Source: Gemmata massiliana
GTDB lineage: Bacteria > Planctomycetota > Planctomycetia > Gemmatales > Gemmataceae
Assembly (NCBI RefSeq): GCF_901538265.1
Contig: NZ_LR593886.1
Span: forward strand, 930,001-994,000
Length of the DNA: 64,000 nucleotides
Direction of reading: 5' to 3'
The notes below the pieces were generated by a model. It saw only the letters and a list, made by a program, of their open reading frames with translations, was not told where the DNA came from and did no database searches. The position numbers were made by a program, and so were the translations under genes. Shown here piece after piece: positions 53,738-61,154 of this stretch (positions are counted from its first letter, which is position 1; each line of letters starts with the position of its first letter).

Positions 53738-55996
53738 TTGCGCACGAAAGCTCGTCTTTCCACCCGTCTCGGGGTGGAGTGGCTCGAGGAACGCGCCGTT
53801 CCGGCCGCGTATTACGTTGCGACCACCGGAACGGACTCGGCCGCCGGAACCGCGGCCAGCCCGTGGAAGACCCTTCAGCACGCGGCCGATGTCGTGCGGG
53901 CCGGGGACACCGTAACGGTTCGGGCGGGGAGCTACACGGGGTTCTACCTGAGTACCGATGGCACTGCCGCGTCCCGGATCACCTTCACCGGTGAGGCCGG
54001 CGCGAAGATCACGAGCCGGAACGCCAGGACCGCGGACGGGATCAACCTCGAAGGGGCCGATTACGTCACCATTCAGGGGTTCAGTGTCACCGGCGCGGGC
54101 CGCGCGGGGATCCGCTCGGTTACGAACCACGACGTTATCATTCGCAACAACAACTGCGACAGCAACGCAGTATGGGGCATCTTCACCGGGTTCAGTGACA
54201 ACCTCACGATCGAGAACAACGTGACGTCGCGCTCGGTCCAGCAGCACGGCATCTACGTGTCCAACAGTGGCGACAACCCGATCATCCGCGGGAACGTGTC
54301 CTGGGGGAACCGCGGGTGCGGGATCCACATGAACGGGGACGTCAGTCAGGGCGGGGACGGGATCATCTCGAACGCCCTGGTCGAGAACAACGTCTTGTAC
54401 AGCAACGGGGCCGGGGGCGGGTCGGCGATCAACGCCGACGGGGTGCAGAATTCCGTGTTCCGTAACAACTTGATCTACAACACCCTCGCCGCCGGTATCA
54501 CCCTGTTCCGGCAGGACGGGGGCGGGGTGTCTAGCGGGAACTTGGTGGAGAACAACACCGTTCTCGTCGCGTCGATCGGGCGGTGGGCGCTGAGCATCAC
54601 GAACGGGAGTACGAACAACACCGTTCGGAACAATATCCTGTACAGTGCTCAATCGTTCCGCGGGGCGATCTCGATTTCCGCGGACAGCCTGTCCGGGTTC
54701 GTGAGCGATTACAATCTCACCGAGAACGTGTTCTCGGTTGACGACGGTAACACCGCCCTCTCCTTGACCCAGTGGCGCGCCGCGACCGGGCGGGACGCGC
54801 ACTCGTTCACTACAGCGGACCCGAATTCGCTGTTCGTGAACCCCTCGGCGGGCGACTACCACCTTAAACCGACGAGCGCCGCGGTCGATAAGGGCACGAC
54901 GGTCGGTGCTCCCCCGACCGATGCCGAGGGTACGCCGCGGCCGAGCGGCGGTGGTGTAGACATCGGGCACGACGAACTCGCAACCAGCCCTCCGCCTCCG
55001 GCTTCACCCCCGCCCCCGGCCTCACCCCCCGCCCCGCCTGTAACAGGGCAACCGTTCGCGGTCGGGACGAACGGAGGAACGGTGGCCAAGGTCACGATGT
55101 ACAACGCGGACCGCACGGTTCGGTTCACCGTGACCCCGTTCGGGAGTGCTTACACCGGCGCGGCGTCGGTCGCGGTCGGTGACGTGACCGGCGACGGGAT
55201 CGCGGACGTGGTCGTCGGCTCCAACGGGCTCAAGAACGCGCAGGTGGTGATCGTCGACGGGGCGACCGGAACGGTCCGTTCCGAGAAACTCCTTGCGAGC
55301 AACACCTATTACGGCGCGACGTCGGTCGCGGTGGGCGACGTGACCGGTGACGGGATCGCGGACATCGCGGTGGGGACCGATGGTGACCGGACCGTGCGCG
55401 TGTTCAGGGGCGGTGACTACAGCAAGTTAATCGAGCTCTCGACCGGCCCCGCGGCCGGTTACTGGGGGCGCACGCAGGTCGCGCTCGGCGACCTCAACGG
55501 GGACGGCAAGGCCGACCTGGTGGTCTCGGCACTGTACGCGACGGGAATAACCGTCTCGGGGTTCAACGGTACGTCGCTCCGCGCGGGGGGCACGCCGACC
55601 GCACTGTTTGGCACGTTCTCGCCGGGCGTGGAGGTGTCCGGGAAGGGGGTGACTCTCGCGATCGGGGACGTGAACGGGGACGGTTACGGGGATCTGGTCC
55701 TCGGAGCCGGGGAGTGGGGCAACGGGCGCGTGGCCGTGTACTCGGGCAAGTCGCTCGTGCAGGCAAATAGTAAAGTCTTGCTCGCCAACTTCGCGCCCGC
55801 GGGGGCCGTGAGTTTGGGGGGTGTTCGGGTGGCCATCCGGGACATCAACGGCGACGGGGAACTCGATATCATCACGTCATCGGGGGAACTGGTGACGACC
55901 TTTAATGGGAGCAACTTGCCCCTGACCGGGTTGCCGACGAGCCTGTTCGCTTTCGATCCGGACACGACCGTTGCCGGTGGTGTTTGGATCGGGTAA
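53738..55996 (+). CDS. Extracellular right-handed beta-helix protein with FG-GAP repeats
   Basis: A 752-residue protein. It begins at a TTG (53738) preceded by GAAGAAGAGG. The N-terminal GVEWLEERAVPAAYY segment matches the short LxxExLExRxxPA motif common at the start of planctomycetal exported proteins. Residues about 20-405 form a parallel beta-helix (YVTIQGFSVTGAGRAGIRSV, NNTVRNNILYSA), a fold of pectate lyases and other polysaccharide-binding proteins. A Pro-rich linker (PPPASPPPPASPPAPP) follows. The last 320 residues contain FG-GAP/VCBS-type beta-propeller repeats (VGDVTGDGIADVVVG, GDLNGDGKADLVVS) with DxDxDG-like calcium loops. A cell-surface adhesion or polysaccharide-degrading role is likely but unproven. 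Confidence 0.85.
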   Translation: MRTKARLSTRLGVEWLEERAVPAAYYVATTGTDSAAGTAASPWKTLQHAADVVRAGDTVTVRAGSYTGFYLSTDGTAASRITFTGEAGAKITSRNARTADGINLEGADYVTIQGFSVTGAGRAGIRSVTNHDVIIRNNNCDSNAVWGIFTGFSDNLTIENNVTSRSVQQHGIYVSNSGDNPIIRGNVSWGNRGCGIHMNGDVSQGGDGIISNALVENNVLYSNGAGGGSAINADGVQNSVFRNNLIYNTLAAGITLFRQDGGGVSSGNLVENNTVLVASIGRWALSITNGSTNNTVRNNILYSAQSFRGAISISADSLSGFVSDYNLTENVFSVDDGNTALSLTQWRAATGRDAHSFTTADPNSLFVNPSAGDYHLKPTSAAVDKGTTVGAPPTDAEGTPRPSGGGVDIGHDELATSPPPPASPPPPASPPAPPVTGQPFAVGTNGGTVAKVTMYNADRTVRFTVTPFGSAYTGAASVAVGDVTGDGIADVVVGSNGLKNAQVVIVDGATGTVRSEKLLASNTYYGATSVAVGDVTGDGIADIAVGTDGDRTVRVFRGGDYSKLIELSTGPAAGYWGRTQVALGDLNGDGKADLVVSALYATGITVSGFNGTSLRAGGTPTALFGTFSPGVEVSGKGVTLAIGDVNGDGYGDLVLGAGEWGNGRVAVYSGKSLVQANSKVLLANFAPAGAVSLGGVRVAIRDINGDGELDIITSSGELVTTFNGSNLPLTGLPTSLFAFDPDTTVAGGVWIG

Positions 55997-56342
55997 TCGG
56001 GCGTACCGCGAGCCCGGGGCTCGGAGCACATTGGTGCGTGCCGAGCGCCCGGGCACGGCGTGTCCCGGCCGTATATCGATCAATGGCATTTCTGAATATG
56101 TACCGGCACTCGGGACGGCTTCGGTGAATTTCGGAGCCGTCCGCCCTCGCGGGTTCCTGCGCGGGGAAATCTCATTGATTTCCGCCCCCACGTCCCGACT
56201 TGAATCCCGTCGCCAACATTTCCGTCTTCTATCCGTAATCTGTTCGGCCTGGGGGTGCTAGAATGGTCAGCGCCTCTCCGGCCGGTCGCGCGGATCGGGC
56301 GAACCGGTTGGCGTTCGCCCCGTGGCGTGGTGAAATAACTTC
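55997..56342. other. Intergenic region without a recognised gene
   Basis: A 346-base gap. The palindrome CGAGCCCGGGGCTCG at 56009-56023 could form a short stem with almost no loop, and further GC-rich segments follow. I see no open frame with coding character, no RNA gene and no clear promoter. Confidence 0.5.
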
Positions 56343-58139
56343 ATGAAGCTGCTCACCTCAGTTTTCCCACGAAACGGACGGGTGCTGCCAGCCGGGGGCT
56401 GGTTCACGCTCGCGGTCGTTGCATTTCTCGTCGGGCTCGAGGTCGCCGGGCGCTACGCCACGTCCGACCTCCACGACGCGCTGGGGGCGTTTGCGCTCAT
56501 TGGGGCCGGGGGGCTCGTAGCCGCGCGGCACCGGCGCGAGCCGCTCTCGTGGGTCGTTTGGCTCGCGGGCGTCGGGCGCAAGTTGACCGGGTCCGCGGCG
56601 TGGCTCCGCTACGATCACGGTATCGACTTGCGCGGTGTCCCGCCGCTTCCGCGGCGCACCCCGCCCGTTGTGTTCGCGGTCATCGCGCTGCTTTTCGGGT
56701 GGGGCCTTGTCGCCGCCGGTGTGTGGGTTGCGTTCCCCACGGGTTGGCGCGTTATCGGGCTCTATTCTTCATACACGCTGTACCTCGGGTTCATGATTGC
56801 GCTCTGGGGCGCACTGGCCGCGGTCACGTTCGTGGGCGTGTTCGTTCCGATCGCGGTACTCGACAAGCGCTTGAAAGAGTGGGTCGGCGACACGGACCGG
56901 CGCGGGGCCGAACTCGCGGCCATTGTGGGGTACGCGGTGCTCGTCGCGACGGTCGCGTGGGTCGTCCCGCCGGCCCCGGTGCTGGCCCTGTGTCTCGTCG
57001 TGGCGGCGGGCGCGTGGCTCGCGTACCTGCCTCGCACCGCCGACGGCGCCGCCCTGCTGTGGCGCTCGGCGACCGACAAGCCGGTGTTCGCGGTGCCGCT
57101 GCGCCGGGCGCTCGCGGTGATCGTGGGGCTGACCGCGCTGCTCGCGTTCGACGTGCTCCTCACCGCGTGCGGCGGGCGCCTGTTCGACGTGCCGCGCCAC
57201 GACGACACCATGCCCCTCACGGCCCTCCTCGGTACCGTGACCGCGTGGCTCCTTCCGGGCGTGCTGAGCGTGCTGGGCGTTAAGCTCGTCAGCGCGCGAA
57301 GTAGCGACCCGGCTCGGCGCACGCCGCCTACGCTCCACGTCTCAGGTGCAGACGAAGGGGCGATCCGGCAGGCCGTGCGGATCGCGCGGACGTGGGCTTG
57401 GTTCGTGCGCGCGACACCGGCGCCCCGTATTGCGGGACAGGTGGGCGTCGAGATCGTCGGACCGGAAGCCTCCGAAGCAACGGAGTTCAACCCGCGCTGG
57501 CCGCTCAAAGTTTGTCTCGCGGACCTCGAACTGCGAGCCGTGAAGGAGCGCCTCGACCGGCGCGACGAGATCAAGGTCCGGCGCCAGTTGTTCCGCGGGT
57601 TGCAGAAACTGTTCAAGCGCGCGAGCGCGTTCAAGGGGCCGGCGGGCGGCGGGTTCTGGCTCGCCCCGCACTGGTGGTTCGTCGAGGGCGTCGGGCGCGA
57701 GGACGCGGACTCGGCCAGTGAAGAGGCCCCGCCCCTCGTGGGTCCGGCGTACCACCGTGTGCTGGCACCCCGCGCGCGCCAGCACGCGCACGCGGTCCTG
57801 CGGGCCACACAGGTGGACATGATTTTCGTGGAAGATGGCGTGACGTTCCGCAACCTCGAACGCGCGCTCCGCGTGCTGACCGAGTTGTACGACGTTCACG
57901 GCGGGAAGCGGCGCGCGGAGGAGATGCACTTCCGCGGCATCCCGAAGGTGAAGGCGATGATCCACGAGTACGAACCGGGGAACCCGTTCCGCTCGGACCT
58001 GTACCCGGAGCCGAAGTTCGATGACCTGTCGCGGGTCCGGGTGCTCCACATCTTCCGCGACCGCGGCGCCCACGAGGAGTTGGCGGACCAGCCGTTCGAT
58101 TTCTCCTCGACGCCCGCGCCGGTGGGGATGTGGGGGTAG
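56343..58139 (+). CDS. Multi-pass membrane protein of unknown function
   Basis: A 598-residue protein with about 7-8 hydrophobic segments in the first 325 residues (for example WFTLAVVAFLVGLEVAG, VVFAVIALLFGWGLVAAGVW, LALCLVVAAGAWLAY). The C-terminal 270 residues are soluble and helical, with conserved-looking Trp, His and Arg residues (FWLAPHWWFVEG, RVLHIFRDRGAHEEL). No family was recognised. The ATG lies after a weak ribosome site (GGTGAAATAACTTC). The next gene, a histidine kinase, starts 123 bases downstream on the same strand, so the two could be related. Confidence 0.65.
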   Translation: MKLLTSVFPRNGRVLPAGGWFTLAVVAFLVGLEVAGRYATSDLHDALGAFALIGAGGLVAARHRREPLSWVVWLAGVGRKLTGSAAWLRYDHGIDLRGVPPLPRRTPPVVFAVIALLFGWGLVAAGVWVAFPTGWRVIGLYSSYTLYLGFMIALWGALAAVTFVGVFVPIAVLDKRLKEWVGDTDRRGAELAAIVGYAVLVATVAWVVPPAPVLALCLVVAAGAWLAYLPRTADGAALLWRSATDKPVFAVPLRRALAVIVGLTALLAFDVLLTACGGRLFDVPRHDDTMPLTALLGTVTAWLLPGVLSVLGVKLVSARSSDPARRTPPTLHVSGADEGAIRQAVRIARTWAWFVRATPAPRIAGQVGVEIVGPEASEATEFNPRWPLKVCLADLELRAVKERLDRRDEIKVRRQLFRGLQKLFKRASAFKGPAGGGFWLAPHWWFVEGVGREDADSASEEAPPLVGPAYHRVLAPRARQHAHAVLRATQVDMIFVEDGVTFRNLERALRVLTELYDVHGGKRRAEEMHFRGIPKVKAMIHEYEPGNPFRSDLYPEPKFDDLSRVRVLHIFRDRGAHEELADQPFDFSSTPAPVGMWG

Positions 58140-58262
58140 AGTGTGTCTCACGGGCGCTGGTCCCACCGCTCCTCGAATGTGAACAGAAATTACTGTCGAA
58201 TTGTTGCCGGGCGAAGTACAGTAGCAAACAAGTTTGTACGCTGATTACGCACCGTGCCTCCA

Positions 58263-59582
58263 ATGACGACACCGCTCATCCCGGAGCCGAGTCGGGCCAC
58301 CGAAATCGCTCGCCTCGAACTCGCCCGCCTCGCGCAGAGCGAACCGCTCGACGCCGTGTTTCGGCGGGCGTGCGAACTGTCCGCGGGGGCGCTTACGGTC
58401 GAGCGCGTCGGGGTGTGGCTGTTCATCGACGACCACACCGCGCTCCGTTGCGCGAATCTGTTCGAGCGGGGCAAGAACGAGCACTCGGCCGGGGCGATCT
58501 TGCGGGTCGAGGACTTCCCCAACTACTTCGCTTCACTCTCAATTCGTAAGGCCGTTCCCGTTGAGGTCGTCGGGAACGAGCCGTGGACGGCCGATCTTGC
58601 CGCAAAATACCTCCAGCCACTCGGTATCGGCTCGATCCTCGATGCCGGCATCTTCTTGGGCGGTGAGCTGACCGGGGTGGTGTGCCACGAGCACGTCGGG
58701 CGCCCGCGCGAGTGGACGACGGAAGCCCGCGACTTCGTGGGCTCGATCAGTGACCTGCTCGCGCTCCGGATTCAGTCGGCCGAGGTGCGCGAACTGCGCG
58801 CGGCGTTCCTGACGCAGGACGAGCGCGCGGCGGCGCAAGACAAGGCCGCGGCTCTGGAGCAACTCGCGGCGGGCGTGGCGCACGACTTCCGCAACCTGTT
58901 GTCGGTGTTTCTCGGGTACGGTGGGCTGCTCAGTCGGCGAAGCGACATTCCACAAGACGCGCGGAAACAGGCGCAAGACATCGTAACGGCCGCGGAACAA
59001 GGAGCCGCACTCGCCAAGGGGCTGATGGACTTCGCGCGCCCGAAGGTCGCACCACCGACCGTGCTCGACCTGAGCCTCGTCACCGCCGAGTTCTTACCCG
59101 TTCTCAAAGCGGCGGTCGGTTCCAGGCACGAGCTGCGGTACTCGCAGCCCGCCGAACTCGGTCAGGTGTTTATTGAAAAGGACCAGTTCACGCGCCTGTT
59201 GTTGAACCTCGCGCTCAACGCGAGCGAGGCCATGCCCGAGGGCGGGACGATCAAGATCCGCCTCGCGCCCGTGAAATTGACCGGGAACCCCAGCTACCTG
59301 GGCCGCTTTGTGCTGCTCGAAGTGTCCGATACCGGGGGCGGCATCGACGACGAGACGCGGCGCCGGATGTTCGAGCCGTTTTTTACCACCAAGAAGCAGG
59401 GGACGGGATTGGGCTTGGCGATCGTGCGCCAGGTCGTGGACCGCGTGGGCGGGCTGATTCGCGTCGAGAGCGTTGCGGGAAAGGGGACCACGTTCCGCGT
59501 ATTCTTCCCGCGCGTGGGGGCGAGCACCGGTGGCACCTCACTGTTCCCCATCTTGCCGAGTTCGGAAGAAGATTTGAAGTGA
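58263..59582 (+). CDS. GAF-domain sensor histidine kinase
   Basis: A 439-residue soluble kinase. Residues about 20-175 form a GAF sensor domain (VERVGVWLFIDD, GIFLGGELTGVVCHEHVG). The phospho-acceptor His207 is in LAAGVAHDFRNLLSVFLGYG, and the ATPase region has the N box (NLALNASEAM), G1 (DTGGGI), F box (FEPFFTTK) and G2 (GTGLGLAI) motifs. It autophosphorylates and passes phosphate to a response regulator, none of which is adjacent. ATG 58263 is used; a GTG three codons upstream at 58254 is an alternative. No transmembrane segment is seen. The kinase core is of the NtrB/FixL-like type. Confidence 0.9.
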   Translation: MTTPLIPEPSRATEIARLELARLAQSEPLDAVFRRACELSAGALTVERVGVWLFIDDHTALRCANLFERGKNEHSAGAILRVEDFPNYFASLSIRKAVPVEVVGNEPWTADLAAKYLQPLGIGSILDAGIFLGGELTGVVCHEHVGRPREWTTEARDFVGSISDLLALRIQSAEVRELRAAFLTQDERAAAQDKAAALEQLAAGVAHDFRNLLSVFLGYGGLLSRRSDIPQDARKQAQDIVTAAEQGAALAKGLMDFARPKVAPPTVLDLSLVTAEFLPVLKAAVGSRHELRYSQPAELGQVFIEKDQFTRLLLNLALNASEAMPEGGTIKIRLAPVKLTGNPSYLGRFVLLEVSDTGGGIDDETRRRMFEPFFTTKKQGTGLGLAIVRQVVDRVGGLIRVESVAGKGTTFRVFFPRVGASTGGTSLFPILPSSEEDLK

Positions 59583-59589
59583 CCGCGCA

Positions 59590-59613
59590 AAAATAAAACC
59601 GGCTTCCGCCGGT
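59590..59613 (-). terminator. Intrinsic terminator of the Y-family polymerase gene
   Basis: On the minus strand a short hairpin (6-base-pair stem, ACCGGC/GCCGGT, with arms at 59598-59603 and 59608-59613) is followed by TTTTATTTTT. It lies 30 bases beyond the polymerase stop codon. A classic intrinsic terminator shape, although the stem is short. Confidence 0.75.
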
Positions 59614-59642
59614 CCGCACGTGGTCGGGTTGTTGTGCTCGGT

Positions 59643-60878
59643 TCAGTTCACGCGGCGATCAAAATCCGGGATCTGTGTGAACGCGACCCGCGATGGGGCC
59701 GCGTCCCGCATCCCGAACATCGAGCCTAAGTAGACCACACTCGCGCCGAACTCCGCGTTCACGTCGTCCATCGCGTGCGACAAATCTTCGGCTTGGTGAT
59801 CGTCGTCGAACAGGGACGGCGTCGCGCTCCGGGACGGCACCAGTTCACTCAGCACCATACTCACCTTGAACGGCGTGCGCCCGCGCGGGCGGTGTTCCCA
59901 CATCTTTGCTGCCGCCGCAACGAACGCCTGCGTGTCGCGGCACCGAGGCACGTGCACGCTCTCTTCCCATCGCACCGAATCGCCCCGGTCGGCGCCCAGA
60001 AAGCGCACGCCGACCGATATCGAACCGGCCCAGTAGTTGATCTTCCGCAACCGGGCCGCGGCCTTGTGAACGAGACGCACGAGTACCCCATACGCGCCGG
60101 CGTCGGTGCGTAGCTCCGGGGGAAGAACGTGTGAGTGGCTCACGGTCTGGCGCCGGGTCGGGGTGTCGGCGACTTCCTCACCGCGGAGCAGTCGGTACCA
60201 GCGCTCGCCGTGAACCTTGCTTCCCCACACTTTCGCGAGCGCTTGTGCGGGCGCGGCGCAGAACTGAGCGGCCGTGAAAATGCCGTGCCGCTCCAGCCGC
60301 CGTTCCATGCGCGGCCCAATGCCGGGGAAGTCGTTCAACCGGAGTTTGTGGAGCTTGTGCGGCAGATCCGCGTCCGCGAGGACGGTCAGACCGTCCGGTT
60401 TCTCCATATCGGCCGCGACTTTCGCCAGCAGTGTGTTCGGGCCGGCGCCGATCGAACACGCCATATAGTCGCCCGCGAGGGCGCGAATGGCACTTTTGAT
60501 TTTCTGTGCGAGGATCGCGATTTTTTCCGGCTCGCGCTCGGCACTGGTCAGCCGGCACGACATTTCGTCGATGGATACAACTTTCTCGATCGGAATGACG
60601 CTCCGCACGGCTGCGAGAATGCGGTTGTGCATGGTAACGTAGCGGCGGTGATCCCCGGTTACGAACACGATTTCCGGGCACAATATGCGGGCCTCCCATA
60701 CCGGCGTACCCGTCTTGACGCCGCGCGCTTTTGCTTCGTAACTCGCCGCGATGCACGAGGTCGTTTCGGCCTTCGTGGGGATGACCGCGACCGCGCGGTA
60801 TCGCAGTTTGTGATCGTACTGCTGTTCGACGGACGCGAAGAACGAGTTCATGTCGATGAACAGGTGTCGGAGCGGCAC
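59643..60878 (-). CDS. Y-family DNA polymerase (Pol IV-like)
   Basis: A 411-residue translesion DNA polymerase. Catalytic carboxylates are visible in FIDMNSFFASVEQQ (Asp9) and VSIDEMSC (Asp104, Glu105). The helix-hairpin-helix LNDFPGIGPRMERRLERHGI is in the thumb, and a little-finger domain follows. The segment PTKAETTSCIAASYEAKARG replaces the shorter RGVVLAASYEAR loop of classical Pol IV, so it belongs to a divergent subgroup. It copies past DNA lesions with low fidelity, usually under SOS control. No LexA box could be recognised; a TTCAC-N14-GTGAA inverted sequence is present 24-47 bases upstream of the start. The gene is divergent from the NAD fusion gene. Confidence 0.88.
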   Translation of the reverse strand: MPLRHLFIDMNSFFASVEQQYDHKLRYRAVAVIPTKAETTSCIAASYEAKARGVKTGTPVWEARILCPEIVFVTGDHRRYVTMHNRILAAVRSVIPIEKVVSIDEMSCRLTSAEREPEKIAILAQKIKSAIRALAGDYMACSIGAGPNTLLAKVAADMEKPDGLTVLADADLPHKLHKLRLNDFPGIGPRMERRLERHGIFTAAQFCAAPAQALAKVWGSKVHGERWYRLLRGEEVADTPTRRQTVSHSHVLPPELRTDAGAYGVLVRLVHKAAARLRKINYWAGSISVGVRFLGADRGDSVRWEESVHVPRCRDTQAFVAAAAKMWEHRPRGRTPFKVSMVLSELVPSRSATPSLFDDDHQAEDLSHAMDDVNAEFGASVVYLGSMFGMRDAAPSRVAFTQIPDFDRRVN

Positions 60879-61154
60879 GGTACGCCCTCATGATTCATCC
60901 GTTCACTATGAGCGGATATGGTGAATATAAGTGCGCTATATCTGGCGAAACGCAACCGCACGGCGGGTAAAAATAACAAAAAATCTGTCACCCGACATCG
61001 CAAAAGCGGGCGCGTGGGGTGAGGGAAACTTCGTTTACACTGGTACGCGCTCGTGCAGTGTTGCCTCGGTTTCTTGGTAAGCGGACGAGCAACAACCCTG
61101 CCTTGCGGCCAGTACAATCAACACGTTCCGTTCACGGTCCGCGGATGTCGTTTC

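Noticed and set aside
60902-60925. TTCAC-N14-GTGAA inverted sequence upstream of the Y-family polymerase as an SOS operator
   Set aside because: It resembles no LexA box known to me, and short inverted pentamers are frequent by chance. Kept only as a note.
60879-61154. Cobalamin riboswitch before the CobT-like fusion
   Set aside because: No B12-box-like conserved sequence or matching stems were seen in the 276-base gap.
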